Assembly (NCBI RefSeq): GCF_000416235.1
Contig: NZ_ATLO01000010.1
Coordinates: 186,001-250,000 of the forward strand
Source: Pseudomonas sp. CFII64
GTDB lineage: Bacteria > Pseudomonadota > Gammaproteobacteria > Pseudomonadales > Pseudomonadaceae
Reading direction: 5' to 3'
Length of the DNA: 64,000 nt
Below, in pieces: positions 44,717-53,994 of this stretch. Position 1 is the first letter of the stretch, and each line of letters opens with the position of its first letter. The translations under genes and the position numbers were made by a program. Below the pieces are notes generated by a model. It made no database searches. It saw only the letters and a program-made list of their open reading frames with translations, and was not told the origin of the DNA.

Positions 44717-45673
44717 TCAATCAGTGGCATTAAGTTCTGAATTCCTGAAAACCAACGCTTTAAGCCCGCCCTCGACTTGCGCGTCGGGGAACTCGGGCGG
44801 GTTTTCCAGGCGCTGTTCGAAGCGCAGCCCGGGCGCCTCGATGGCGGTGTGATGAATAAGAAAATCAGATCCCAGGCTTGGATCGTTCATACAGGCCAGC
44901 ACGTGTCCGTTGGGCAACAGAAGTTCCGGCAGGCGGCGCAGGACCTTTTGATAATCCTTGTCCAGCAGAAAGCTGCCGCGCTGGAAGGACGGTGGGTCGA
45001 TGATGATCAAGTCATACGGCCCGGCGCGCTTGACCTTGCCCCAGGATTTGAACAACTCGTGACCCAGGAAACTCACCCGGCTTAAATCATGTTCGTTGAG
45101 TCGATGATTGTCGCGCCCGCGGCTCAAGGCGGCCTTGGCCATGTCCAGATTGACCACATGCTCGGCGCCGCCAGCAATGGCCGCCACCGAGAAGCCACAG
45201 GTGTAGGCAAACAGATTCAACACGCGCTTGCCTTGGGCCTGGGCCCGAACCCAGTCCCGGCCATAGCGCATGTCCAGGAACAACCCGCAATTTTGCTTCT
45301 TGCCCAGATCAACCTTGAAACGCAGGCCGTTTTCACTGATCAGCCATTCCTCAACCTGTTCACCCAACAGCCACTGGGTCGGACTTTCCGGCAGATAGCG
45401 GTGTTGCAGCAGCAGCGTGTGCGCCTGGCTGCGCTGCCATTGCGCGCTGTGGGTCAGCTCTTCAAGCAGCACGGTCAGCGCTTGCAGCTCGGTGGGTTCT
45501 GGCTCGCGGAACAACGATACCAGCAGCACGCCTTGCAGCCAATCGGCAGTCAGATGCTCCAGCCCCGGCCACATTCGCCCGCGCCCGTGAAACAGACGCC
45601 GTGTCTCGTTCGGCGCGGTATCGAGTGCGTGGAGCAGATGTTGCTTGAGGGTGGCAAGTGCTTCGGAGTTCAT
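44717..45673 (-). CDS. SAM-dependent methyltransferase, RlmI/RlmK-like
   Basis: 318-residue class I methyltransferase. The SAM-binding motif is VLNLFAYTCGFSVAAIAGGA; the catalytic-type motif is DLIIIDPPSFQRG, characteristic of rRNA base methyltransferases of the RlmI/RlmK group. The ATG at 45673 is chosen over a TTG four codons upstream. Target base unknown. A single gene followed upstream by the AEC transporter. Confidence 0.8.
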   Translation of the reverse strand: MNSEALATLKQHLLHALDTAPNETRRLFHGRGRMWPGLEHLTADWLQGVLLVSLFREPEPTELQALTVLLEELTHSAQWQRSQAHTLLLQHRYLPESPTQWLLGEQVEEWLISENGLRFKVDLGKKQNCGLFLDMRYGRDWVRAQAQGKRVLNLFAYTCGFSVAAIAGGAEHVVNLDMAKAALSRGRDNHRLNEHDLSRVSFLGHELFKSWGKVKRAGPYDLIIIDPPSFQRGSFLLDKDYQKVLRRLPELLLPNGHVLACMNDPSLGSDFLIHHTAIEAPGLRFEQRLENPPEFPDAQVEGGLKALVFRNSELNATD

Positions 45674-45734
45674 GGCGGCGATCAAGATGGAAAGGCGCGC
45701 ATGTTAAACGTTCTGGCTGGAGGGCGCGCGGGCA

Positions 45735-46664
45735 TCAGGTGCCAATGATATACAGGCACACCGAAAGGGTGACCAGCGAACCGAGGGTCGACACCAGGAT
45801 CGTGCTCGACACCAGCGAGGCTTCGCGTTTGTAATATTCGGCGAGCATGAACGGCCCGGTGCCGGTGGGCAATGCGCTGAGCAGCAGGGCGGCATTGGCC
45901 CAGAGCCGGGGCACGTCGAACACATGGAACACCAGAACCCAGGTCAGCAACGGATGGGCCACCAGTTTGATCAACACCAGCTGTGACGTGCCGTGACGTG
46001 GGCCTTGCTGTTTTTCGGCGAGGAACAGGCCCAGGGAAATCAACGCGCAGGGAGTGGTCGCAGCGCCAAGCAAACTGAGGAATTTTTCCAGTGCGCCCGG
46101 CAGCGGTGCGCCATGCCATGCCCAGAGCGCGCCGAGCAGCGGCGAGACCACCAAAGGGTTTTTTGCCAGGGCCAAAAACACTTTCAGGGCGATGCGGTGG
46201 GGTTTGCGTTCAGTTTGCAGACCGATCTCGATGCAGACCAGCGCGAGGGCGAACAACACGCAGACCACCAGCAGCGAGGCGATCAGCGCCGGTTCCAGGC
46301 CGCCTTGACCCAGCACCATCACGCACAGTGGAATGCCGATATAGCCGGTGTTGGCATACGATGCACCCAGTGCGTCGATGCTGGCGTCCACCAGATTGGC
46401 GGACTTGCGCCAGCGCAGCAGCAAGGTAAACGCGAACACCGCCAGCGTGCTGATAATGAACGCGAGGACGAAGCCGGGGTGCCAGATCTGCTCCCAGGTG
46501 GCAGTGGCCGTTACGCTGAACAGCAGCGCAGGCAGGCACAGCCAAACCACCATTCGGTTGATCTCCGAAGCCGCGTCCGGCCCCAGGCGGTTGGTGCGCC
46601 GACAGACGAAACCCACGAGTATCAGGGCGAAAATCGGCAGCAATACGTTGAGTACGGATGACAT
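45735..46664 (-). CDS. AEC-family transporter (auxin-efflux-carrier type)
   Basis: 309-residue inner-membrane carrier with about ten membrane segments. Conserved Asn/Pro stretches occur in ALGASYANTGYIGIPLCVMV and in the C-terminal half (LLLSALPTGTGPFMLAEYY). AEC proteins in bacteria export or import dicarboxylates such as malonate or malate. The substrate is not evident and no partner gene is adjacent. Confidence 0.85.
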   Translation of the reverse strand: MSSVLNVLLPIFALILVGFVCRRTNRLGPDAASEINRMVVWLCLPALLFSVTATATWEQIWHPGFVLAFIISTLAVFAFTLLLRWRKSANLVDASIDALGASYANTGYIGIPLCVMVLGQGGLEPALIASLLVVCVLFALALVCIEIGLQTERKPHRIALKVFLALAKNPLVVSPLLGALWAWHGAPLPGALEKFLSLLGAATTPCALISLGLFLAEKQQGPRHGTSQLVLIKLVAHPLLTWVLVFHVFDVPRLWANAALLLSALPTGTGPFMLAEYYKREASLVSSTILVSTLGSLVTLSVCLYIIGT

Positions 46665-46799
46665 CCAGACTTTGCCTGTGGAGCGCGAACAAGCAGGCAA
46701 GGTTAGGGATGAAAATCGATAGCGTCCAATCTATTTTCTCGACGCGGGCGTCAGGTAGAGCGGTTTCCTGCTATCGGATGATGGTGGGTTGAGGGTCTA

Positions 46800-47101
46800 T
46801 GTAGGAGCGAACTTGTTCGCGAAGCGACGAGCTACGTGGGTGGAGCGGGGGTGAATCGAGTGGCAGCAACAACATTTTCAGTGTTGCGTAGTGAGGTTTC
46901 GCCCTGACGGTCGAGTCCTTTTGTTACGCCAAAAGGACGAAACCATCTGCGCTGACGTCCGGCCCGACTTCGTCGGGTTCCCTCGCTCCGGTGCCGTGGT
47001 GTGGGTACGCGCCGACGCGCCATCCCTGGCGCAACGGCGCTCGACCGGCATCCATGCCGGTCGCCCCACACCACGACACCTGCGCTCGGCCTCCCGACGC
47101 G
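46800..47101. repeat. Cluster of structured intergenic repeats
   Basis: Fills much of a 619-bp gap between the AEC transporter and selD. It has a REP unit (46800-46825, GTAGGAGCGAACTTGTTCGC), a 9-bp-stem hairpin with a 6-nt loop (46915-46938), and GACCGGCA-TCCA-TGCCGGTC (47043-47062) followed by a tail that repeats the sequence after 18472-18493 (ACCTGCGCTCGGCCT shared). No coding gene is supported here. Confidence 0.7.
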
Positions 47102-47181
47102 CGTTTGGTGGCGTCTGCCAGATCGAGGCACGGAAGAGCGAGAATCAAACGCCGGAGCGATTTTCCATGTTGGTCTCAAAC

Positions 47182-47212
47182 CTGTTGGAGCGAGCGGGCG
47201 GAGCTCCAACAG
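47182..47212. terminator. 10-bp-stem hairpin upstream of selD
   Basis: CTGTTGGAGC and GCTCCAACAG form a perfect 10-bp stem with an 11-nt loop, 72 nt before the selD start codon. No U tract. Might be a leader structure or a short REP relic. Confidence 0.35.
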
Positions 47213-47283
47213 ATTCGTCGGCCAGATCCGTTTGAAGCATGGGCTCTGTTAACATTGCGGGCTTGATCTCAAGAGGTGCATGT

Positions 47284-48318
47284 ATGAGCGAGCCGATTCG
47301 TCTGACCCAGTACAGCCATGGCGCAGGTTGCGGCTGCAAGATCTCCCCGCAGGTGCTGGAAGTGATTCTGGCGGGCAGTGGCGCGCAGAACCTGGACCCC
47401 AAACTGTGGGTCGGCAACGCGTCACGGGACGATGCGGCGGTCTATGCCATTGATGAAGAGCGCGGCGTGGTGTCCACCACCGACTTTTTCATGCCCATCG
47501 TCGATGATCCCTACGATTTCGGGCGTATCGCTGCCACCAACGCGATCAGCGATATCTACGCCATGGGCGGCGACCCGCTGATGGCCATTGCGATTCTTGG
47601 CTGGCCAGTCAATCTGCTGGCCCCGGAAATCGCCCGGGAAGTGATCCGTGGCGGTCGCGCCGTGTGCGACGCCGCCGGTATTCCATTGGCTGGCGGGCAT
47701 TCGATTGATGCGCCGGAGCCGATCTTCGGTCTGGCGGTAACCGGGCTGGTGGAAAAACGCTACATGAAGCGCAACGACACCGCGACCGAAGGCTGCAAGC
47801 TGTACCTGACCAAACCCTTGGGCATCGGCATCCTCACCACCGCCGAAAAAAAAGGCCTGTTGCGCGCCGAAGATCAGGGCGTGGCGCGGGACATGATGTG
47901 CACCCTCAATAAGCCGGGCAGTCGTTTCGGCAAGCTCGAAGGCGTCACGGCCATGACCGACGTCACCGGTTTCGGCCTGCTCGGCCATCTGGTGGAGATG
48001 GCGGATGGCAGCCAACTGACCGCACGCCTGGATTACGCCGCCGTGCCGCGTCTGGCCAGCGTGGATTTCTATCTTCAGCAAGGCTGTGTCCCTGGCGGCA
48101 CGTTGCGTAACTTCGACAGTTACGGCGAGCGCATCAATGCCTTGAGCGAAGCGCAGAAAATGCTCTTGTGCGACCCGCAAACCAGTGGCGGCCTGTTGGT
48201 CGCGGTTGAACCTCAGGCGCAGGCAGCCTTCCTGGCACTGGCCTGGGAACTGGGGCTGGATCTGGCGGTGATCGGCGAGTTTGTCGCTCGACAGAGTCAC
48301 GCGGTCGAGGTGTTCTGA
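47284..48318 (+). CDS. selD: Selenide, water dikinase (selenophosphate synthetase)
   Basis: 344-residue enzyme making selenophosphate from selenide and ATP. The active cysteine lies in GAGCGCK near residue 17, the Cys version rather than selenocysteine. Family stretches: [20 protein letters not shown] and the Gly-rich LAGGHSI. The ATG at 47284 has AAGAGGTG upstream. It overlaps mnmH by one nucleotide, so the product supports selenouridine modification of tRNA. Confidence 0.95.
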   Translation: MSEPIRLTQYSHGAGCGCKISPQVLEVILAGSGAQNLDPKLWVGNASRDDAAVYAIDEERGVVSTTDFFMPIVDDPYDFGRIAATNAISDIYAMGGDPLMAIAILGWPVNLLAPEIAREVIRGGRAVCDAAGIPLAGGHSIDAPEPIFGLAVTGLVEKRYMKRNDTATEGCKLYLTKPLGIGILTTAEKKGLLRAEDQGVARDMMCTLNKPGSRFGKLEGVTAMTDVTGFGLLGHLVEMADGSQLTARLDYAAVPRLASVDFYLQQGCVPGGTLRNFDSYGERINALSEAQKMLLCDPQTSGGLLVAVEPQAQAAFLALAWELGLDLAVIGEFVARQSHAVEVF

Positions 48319-49424
48319 TGCGCGACAACAGCACCGACTTCCGCGAACTGTTTCTGACCGATGCCCCGCTCATGGATGTGCGCGCCCCGGTGGAATTCGA
48401 AAAGGGTGCGTTTGCGCAGAGCATCAATCTGCCGTTGATGAACGACCTTGAGCGTGAACAGGTCGGCACGTGCTACAAACAGAAGGGCCAGCAGGCCGCT
48501 ATTGAGCTGGGCCATCGGCTGGTGTCCGGCCAGACCAAACAGGAACGTATCGACGCCTGGAGCGAGTTTGCCCGCTCGCACCCGCAAGGTTTTCTGTATT
48601 GCTTTCGGGGCGGCCTGCGTTCGCAGCTCACCCAGCAATGGCTGAAAAACGAAGCCGGCATCGAGTATCCGCGTGTCATTGGCGGCTACAAGGCGCTGCG
48701 TACCTACCTGATGGAAACCACCGACGCCGCTGTGTCCGAGTGCGATTTCGTTCTGATTGGCGGTTTGACGGGTTCGGGTAAAACTCAGGTCCTGACGCAG
48801 TTGGACAATGCGCTGGACCTTGAAGGCCATGCCAATCATCGCGGTTCGAGTTTCGGCAAACACGCGACGCCACAGCCGGCGCAGATCAGTTTCGAGAACG
48901 CCCTGGCGGTCGACATCCTCAAGAAGCGAGCAGCGGGTGTGAATCAGTTCGTGCTGGAAGACGAAGGCCGTGTGGTGGGCAGTCGCGCCATTCCGCTGGG
49001 GCTGTTTCGCGGTATGCAGGAATACCCGCTGGTGTGGCTGGAAGAGAGCTTCGAGCTGCGGGTCGAGCGGATTCTCACCGATTACGTGGTTGATCTGTGT
49101 GCCGAGTACAGTCAGGTGCATGGTGTAGAGCAAGGTTTCAGCGTGTTCGCTGCGCGCTTGCGCGAAAGTCTGGCGAGTATCGTCAAACGTCTGGGTGGTG
49201 AGCGTTATCAGCGTCTGGCGGCGATCATGGACAGCGCCTTGGTCGAACAGGAAAAGTCTGGCGGCGTGGACGAGCATCGTGGCTGGATTGCCGGGCTGCT
49301 TGGCGAATACTACGACCCGATGTACGCCTATCAGCGCGACAGCAAAGGGCCGCGTATCGAATTTGCCGGCGATCACGGCGCGGTCTTGGAGTACTTGCAA
49401 GAGCGCCGCGACCGGGCTGCCTGA
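48318..49424 (+). CDS. mnmH: tRNA 2-selenouridine synthase
   Basis: 368-residue enzyme that replaces sulfur by selenium in 2-thiouridine at tRNA wobble position 34. N-terminal rhodanese domain with catalytic Cys in [13 protein letters not shown] (about residue 95), then a P-loop GLTGSGKT (about 152-159). It overlaps selD by one nucleotide (TGATG). Also called SelU/YbbB. Confidence 0.95.
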   Translation: MRDNSTDFRELFLTDAPLMDVRAPVEFEKGAFAQSINLPLMNDLEREQVGTCYKQKGQQAAIELGHRLVSGQTKQERIDAWSEFARSHPQGFLYCFRGGLRSQLTQQWLKNEAGIEYPRVIGGYKALRTYLMETTDAAVSECDFVLIGGLTGSGKTQVLTQLDNALDLEGHANHRGSSFGKHATPQPAQISFENALAVDILKKRAAGVNQFVLEDEGRVVGSRAIPLGLFRGMQEYPLVWLEESFELRVERILTDYVVDLCAEYSQVHGVEQGFSVFAARLRESLASIVKRLGGERYQRLAAIMDSALVEQEKSGGVDEHRGWIAGLLGEYYDPMYAYQRDSKGPRIEFAGDHGAVLEYLQERRDRAA

Positions 49425-49436
49425 ATCCCAGGCAGC
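49416..49436. terminator. Hairpin between mnmH and the convergent permease gene
   Basis: GCTGCCTG-AATCC-CAGGCAGC, 8-bp stem at the end of mnmH, including part of its stop codon. No U tract; terminator-like only. Confidence 0.35.
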
Positions 49437-49442
49437 AACGGC

Positions 49443-50498
49443 TTATAGCAGGATCATCGCCAGCAGGCCGCTGATGACGCCGACCAGTGTAGTCAGCAGC
49501 GCAACAGTTACCAGCACGTGGGTATCGAAGGATTTCCGCAGCATCAGCAGGGACGGCAGGCTCACGCTGGGCAAGGTCATCAGCAGTGCCACTGCCGGAC
49601 CGGTGCCCAGACCCAGGGTCAGCATGGTCTGCACGATAGGGATTTCCGCTGCCGTAGGGATCACGAACAGCATGCCGACGAACGCCAGCACCACCAGCCA
49701 GATGAAACTGTTGCCGATGGACGCATCGATGTGCGGGAACAGCCAGACCCGCGCCGCGCCCAGGATCAGCACCGCCAGCACGTAAATCGGGATGGTGCTC
49801 CAGAACAGCTGCCACAGCGTACGGCCCCAGCGGCTGAAAAAACTATGCTGATCGACTTCGTTGGCGCTGACAGCGGCTTCCATCGCTTGCTCGGGAATCA
49901 CTTCAGGCCGCGAGATTCGCTGGGCGATCATCGCCACACCGACCACCAGAATCAGCCCGGCCACCAGGCGCAATGCGGTGAACTCCCAACCCAGCACGAA
50001 GCCCATGAACACCAATGTCGCGGGGTTGAGCACGGGATTGGCGATCCAGAATGCCAGGGCCGCACCCACCGATACCTGCTGACGGCGCATGCCGGCAGCG
50101 ACCGGCGCGGCGCAACAGCTGCACATCATGCCCGGCAGGGCGAACAGTCCGCCACGCAGCGTTGAACCCAGACCGGCGCGCCCAAACAGGCGCAGCAACC
50201 AGTCACGCGGGATCAGCACTTGCAGCAGCGAACCGAGGATGACCGCCAGCACGGCGGCTTTCCAGATCGCCAGGAAATACACCTTGGCGTAGGCCAGCGC
50301 AGCAGCAATCGGCGAAGTCAGCTGATCATTGATGATCGAAGCGCCAATGCTGTGACTGTCGGCGGCGACGAAGGACTTCAGGTAATAGGGCGACCACTTG
50401 ACGTAGTACAGCCCTATGACCGCAACGGCGAGAAACAACAGGGGTTTCCACCAGAACGACCAGCCGCGGGTTGGGGAGGTCGTGGACAGACTGGGCAT
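49443..50498 (-). CDS. UPF0718/ArsP-family permease
   Basis: 351-residue inner-membrane protein with about ten membrane segments in two halves. It has the notable motif GMMCSCCAAPVAAGMR near the middle of the first half, the Cys cluster of the DUF318/ArsP-type permeases. ArsP exports trivalent organoarsenicals; other members are of unknown role. I chose the ATG at 50498 because GGAA precedes it; an ATG at 50516 would add six residues. No arsR or other arsenic genes nearby. Confidence 0.75.
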   Translation of the reverse strand: MPSLSTTSPTRGWSFWWKPLLFLAVAVIGLYYVKWSPYYLKSFVAADSHSIGASIINDQLTSPIAAALAYAKVYFLAIWKAAVLAVILGSLLQVLIPRDWLLRLFGRAGLGSTLRGGLFALPGMMCSCCAAPVAAGMRRQQVSVGAALAFWIANPVLNPATLVFMGFVLGWEFTALRLVAGLILVVGVAMIAQRISRPEVIPEQAMEAAVSANEVDQHSFFSRWGRTLWQLFWSTIPIYVLAVLILGAARVWLFPHIDASIGNSFIWLVVLAFVGMLFVIPTAAEIPIVQTMLTLGLGTGPAVALLMTLPSVSLPSLLMLRKSFDTHVLVTVALLTTLVGVISGLLAMILL

Positions 50499-50599
50499 TG
50501 AGCGAGTTCCGGGCATTAGAATGATGGCGCATCATAACCCGGCTGCTCGAAATGAATCGGCTCGGTTGCCTGAACGGTCCGAGCCAGAGAGCTTTGCGC

Positions 50600-51670
50600 T
50601 TACGGTTTCGGCTGATTGGCCGTCCAGTAAGCTTCGATCTGCTTGACCAGCGACTCAGGCAATGGCGCGAAATCCAGTGCAGTGGCTTGTGGCTGACCGT
50701 CTTTGAGTGCCCATTTGAAGAAGTCCTGCGCCGCCGCATGACGCGTGGCGTTTGCCGCCTGCTTGGGCATGACGATGAACGTTGTGGCCGTGATCGGGTA
50801 CGCGTTTTCGCCCTCGGCATCGACCATCAGCAGGTTGAAATCCTGAGCCTGGGACCAGTCAGCGGCCGCCGCTGCGGCCTGAAAGCTACCCAGATTAGGT
50901 GCGACGTAATTGCCGGCCTTGTTTTGCACCAGCCCGTAATTGAGTTTCTGCTGTTTGCTGTAGGCATATTCGATATAGCTGATGGAGTAGGGCATCTGTT
51001 TCACATAGCTGGCGACGCCTTCGCTGCCCTTGGCGCCCAGGCCTACAGGCCATTTCACGGATGCGCCATTGCCGATACTGGCTTTCCATTGCGGGCTGAT
51101 GCGGGACAAGTAGTTCACCCAGTTATAGCTGGTGCCGGAGTTGTCCGAACGGTACACCACGGTGATCGGTTTTTTCGGCAGCGTGGCGGTGGGGTTCAGC
51201 GCGGCGATGGCCGGGTCGTTCCAATGGTTGATCTTGCCCATGAAAATATCGGCGAGCACCGCGCCGCTGAACTTCAGTGAGCCGGGCGCGATGGACGGCA
51301 GATTCATGACCGGCACGATCCCGCCAGTCACCAGCGGAAACTGGAGCATGCCAAGGCTGGCGAGCTCGGCTGATGCCAGCGGCATGTCACTGGCCCCGAA
51401 ATCAACGTTGGCGGCCTTGACCTGAGCAATTCCCGCCCCTGAACCGATGGACTGATAGTTGACCCGCACGCCGGTCTTGCGGTTGTACTCGTCCGCCCAT
51501 TTGGAAAGCACCGGAAATACAAAAGTCGAGCCTGCACCGACAATCTCGTCGGCGGCCTCTACGCGGTTGCCGACCCCGAAACTGAGGCTCAGCCCCAGGC
51601 AGATCGTTAGCAGTGTTTTGGAGAGGGTTTTCGATAGCGTTTTCGAAGCTATTGTCGAAAAGACGGGCAT
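50600..51670 (-). CDS. pstS: Phosphate ABC transporter binding protein PstS (stand-alone)
   Basis: 356-residue periplasmic phosphate-binding protein. The signal peptide contains a repeated KTLSKTLSKTL stretch and ends near VEAADEIV. The phosphate site is visible in GAGSTFVFPVL and in RSDNSGTSYNWV. It stands alone with no pstCAB-phoU next to it, as in several pseudomonads. No phosphate (PHO) box is apparent upstream. Confidence 0.9.
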   Translation of the reverse strand: MPVFSTIASKTLSKTLSKTLLTICLGLSLSFGVGNRVEAADEIVGAGSTFVFPVLSKWADEYNRKTGVRVNYQSIGSGAGIAQVKAANVDFGASDMPLASAELASLGMLQFPLVTGGIVPVMNLPSIAPGSLKFSGAVLADIFMGKINHWNDPAIAALNPTATLPKKPITVVYRSDNSGTSYNWVNYLSRISPQWKASIGNGASVKWPVGLGAKGSEGVASYVKQMPYSISYIEYAYSKQQKLNYGLVQNKAGNYVAPNLGSFQAAAAAADWSQAQDFNLLMVDAEGENAYPITATTFIVMPKQAANATRHAAAQDFFKWALKDGQPQATALDFAPLPESLVKQIEAYWTANQPKP

Positions 51671-51954
51671 GCGCAGACTCCGAACTCAGATTGAGGGCAG
51701 TAATTTGCGCCTAGTTAAACCACGCTTTAGTGGCTATTTGATTACAGTTGCTCGCTTGAGCGCGTGATCGGGCCAACCGTCGGTCCGGGGGAATAATCCA
51801 TTGCGGTATCGATCACGCCGGTAAGAACTCGGTCACATTCATGCTTTACCGTGAAGCTCTCCGTCACGTTGTGTCGGCCAGCAGTCAACTGGCGGGCTGC
51901 GATGGTCTGGTCTGCCTTTTTGCCTGGCTTTCTCATGCGTTTCGAGTGTTTGCC

Positions 51955-53832
51955 ATGACAGTCATAGAACCTGATTTCAATGTGTTGGACGACCGCAAGA
52001 TCCAGGCTGCCCTCAGACGCCTGTCATTTCTGCGGGTCAAGATGGAGGCCGCCGCTCGCGCGCCCATCGAAACCATGCACCTGCACCCCAGCTACATCGA
52101 AAGTGCACGTAACTTGCTGAGTTATCTGGCCCTGCGTCGCCACGACATCCGCCCCTTGCAGCATCAACTGGCCGAATTGGGGCTTTCCTCTCTTGGGCGC
52201 TGTGAAGCCAATGCGCTGGCCTCGGTGGATCGCGTCATCGAAGTGCTGCAGCGGTTGACCCCAGGCTCGGCGCAAGCGGGCGAACGTGGCACGGTGTTGG
52301 GCGAGATCGGCGAGCATTTGCTGATGGCCCATGCCGACGCGCTGTTCGGCGGACCAGGGCCTGAGCGCGGCGTGCGGATCATGGTGACCATGCCCAGCGA
52401 AGCCGCGACTGAGCCACAGCTGGTACGCGATCTGCTGAAGGCAGGTATGGACTGCCAGCGAATCAATTGCGCCCATGATGATCAGGCTACCTGGCTGGCC
52501 ATGATCGAAAACGCCCGCAGCGCCGCCGACAACTCCGGGAAAAGCTGTCAGGTCATGATGGATCTGGTCGGTCCCAAGCTGCGCACCGGGCAAATCCTGC
52601 CTGGCCCCGCAGTCCTGCGTATCCGGCCCACCAAGGATCTGTTCGGGCGCACCACGACGCCGGCCAGGGTCTGGCTTGGTTGCAGCGACGATCCGCATCC
52701 CGATTCAGCGTTTGCCCTGCGCTTGCCCGGCAAATGGCTGACGCAACTGGTGGTCGACGATGAGTTGGTATTCAGCGACGCCCGCGACTCCCGGCGCAGC
52801 CTGCAAGTGGTTGAGGTGGCCGAGGAGGGTTGCTGGGTCGAGCTGCGCAAAACCGCTTACATGATCCCTGGCATGGCGCTGAGCCTGAAAAAGGCCAAAG
52901 GGCGCAAAAAATCGGCACGGATAATCAACGTTCCGCTGCAGGAGCAGAGCATCGTCTTGCATGAGGGCGATGTGCTGATGCTGACCGCTGATCTGGACAG
53001 CGGCCATCCGGCTGTTCGTGATGTCGAGAGCAAAGTGCTGACGCCCGCCAGCATCGGCTGCACCTTGCCCAGTGTTTTCCAGGATGTACGCCCCGGCGAG
53101 GTCATCTGGTTCGACGACGGCAAGATCGGCGGCAGGATTCAGTCCGTCGACGATCAGGCCCTGTATGTTCGGATCACTCATGCGCCCGGCGGTGCCAGGC
53201 TCAAGAGCGACAAGGGCATCAATTTGCCCGAAAGCGAACTCAAGCTGGATGCCTTGTCCCCGGACGATATCGCCGCGCTGGAGTTCGCCGCCAGGCATGC
53301 GGACGTGGTCGAAATGTCCTTCGTCAACAGCCCGGATGACGTCAAATCGCTGTTCACTCACTTGCGGCGGCTCAATGCCGAGCATCTGGGGGTGGTGTTG
53401 AAAATCGAAACCCGCCAGGGCTTTGAAAACCTCGCCGCGCTGTTGATGGCCGGGATGCACAGCCCACGTCTTGGCGTGATGATTGCGCGGGGCGATCTCG
53501 CTGTGGAAAACGGTTTTGAACGCACTGCCGAACTGCAGGAAGAGATCCTCTGCATCTGCGAGGCCGCGCATGTACCGGTGATCTGGGCTACCCAGGTGCT
53601 CGAAACCCTGGCCAAGACCGGTGCCGCGACTCGCGCAGAAATAACCGACGCCGCAATGGGCGTGCGCGCCGAGTGCGTGATGCTCAATAAAGGGCCGCAC
53701 ATCCTCGACGCCATCGGAACACTGGACGACCTGCTGTTACGTATGCAGGCCCATCGCAGCAAAAAACGCGATCTGTTGCGCAAGCTGCGGATCGCCGATC
53801 AAACCGTGCAAATCAAGAGGACATCAGCATGA
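51955..53832 (+). CDS. Pyruvate-kinase-like protein with long N-terminal extension
   Basis: 625 residues. An N-terminal helical extension of about 140 residues precedes a pyruvate-kinase barrel starting at VRIMVTMPSEAATEP. Diverged family motifs follow: NCAHDD (normally NFSHG), DLVGPKLRTG (normally TKGPEIRTG), a large insertion of about 225 residues at the place of the B domain, EMSFVNSPDDV, KIETRQGF, MIARGDLAVENG and IWATQVLETL. The last motif is LNKGPH, not the usual SGETA. The C-terminal regulatory domain is missing. The metal and substrate residues seem kept, so catalysis is possible, but the true substrate is unknown. The ATG at 51955 is chosen by fit. Confidence 0.7.
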   Translation: MTVIEPDFNVLDDRKIQAALRRLSFLRVKMEAAARAPIETMHLHPSYIESARNLLSYLALRRHDIRPLQHQLAELGLSSLGRCEANALASVDRVIEVLQRLTPGSAQAGERGTVLGEIGEHLLMAHADALFGGPGPERGVRIMVTMPSEAATEPQLVRDLLKAGMDCQRINCAHDDQATWLAMIENARSAADNSGKSCQVMMDLVGPKLRTGQILPGPAVLRIRPTKDLFGRTTTPARVWLGCSDDPHPDSAFALRLPGKWLTQLVVDDELVFSDARDSRRSLQVVEVAEEGCWVELRKTAYMIPGMALSLKKAKGRKKSARIINVPLQEQSIVLHEGDVLMLTADLDSGHPAVRDVESKVLTPASIGCTLPSVFQDVRPGEVIWFDDGKIGGRIQSVDDQALYVRITHAPGGARLKSDKGINLPESELKLDALSPDDIAALEFAARHADVVEMSFVNSPDDVKSLFTHLRRLNAEHLGVVLKIETRQGFENLAALLMAGMHSPRLGVMIARGDLAVENGFERTAELQEEILCICEAAHVPVIWATQVLETLAKTGAATRAEITDAAMGVRAECVMLNKGPHILDAIGTLDDLLLRMQAHRSKKRDLLRKLRIADQTVQIKRTSA

Positions 53833-53987
53833 CAATGCAGATTGAAAAAGCCGCTTTTGGCAGCGATTGGCTGGTAGTGATCAACGACTATGAGGTGACG
53901 TTCCGCAGCATGGAGGACGCTGTGGCGTTCGCGCATCGGCTCAAGGAAAGGATCGATGCGCCTCACGTGCTGCCGGCCGGGAAGTGA
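53829..53987 (+). CDS. Small conserved-looking hypothetical protein (52 aa)
   Basis: Overlaps the end of the pyruvate-kinase-like gene by 4 nt (ATGA), so it is translationally coupled. 52 residues, MTMQIEKAAFGSDWLVVIND at the N-terminus, then a helical second half (SMEDAVAFAHRLKERIDA). The alternating pattern suggests a small beta-hairpin plus helix. I do not recognise it. Codon use fits its neighbours. Confidence 0.7.
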   Translation: MTMQIEKAAFGSDWLVVINDYEVTFRSMEDAVAFAHRLKERIDAPHVLPAGK

Positions 53988-53994
53988 GCCTGGC

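Noticed and set aside
51671..51954. A PHO box upstream of pstS
   Set aside because: No pair of CTGTCAT-like direct repeats with the right spacing was found on either strand.
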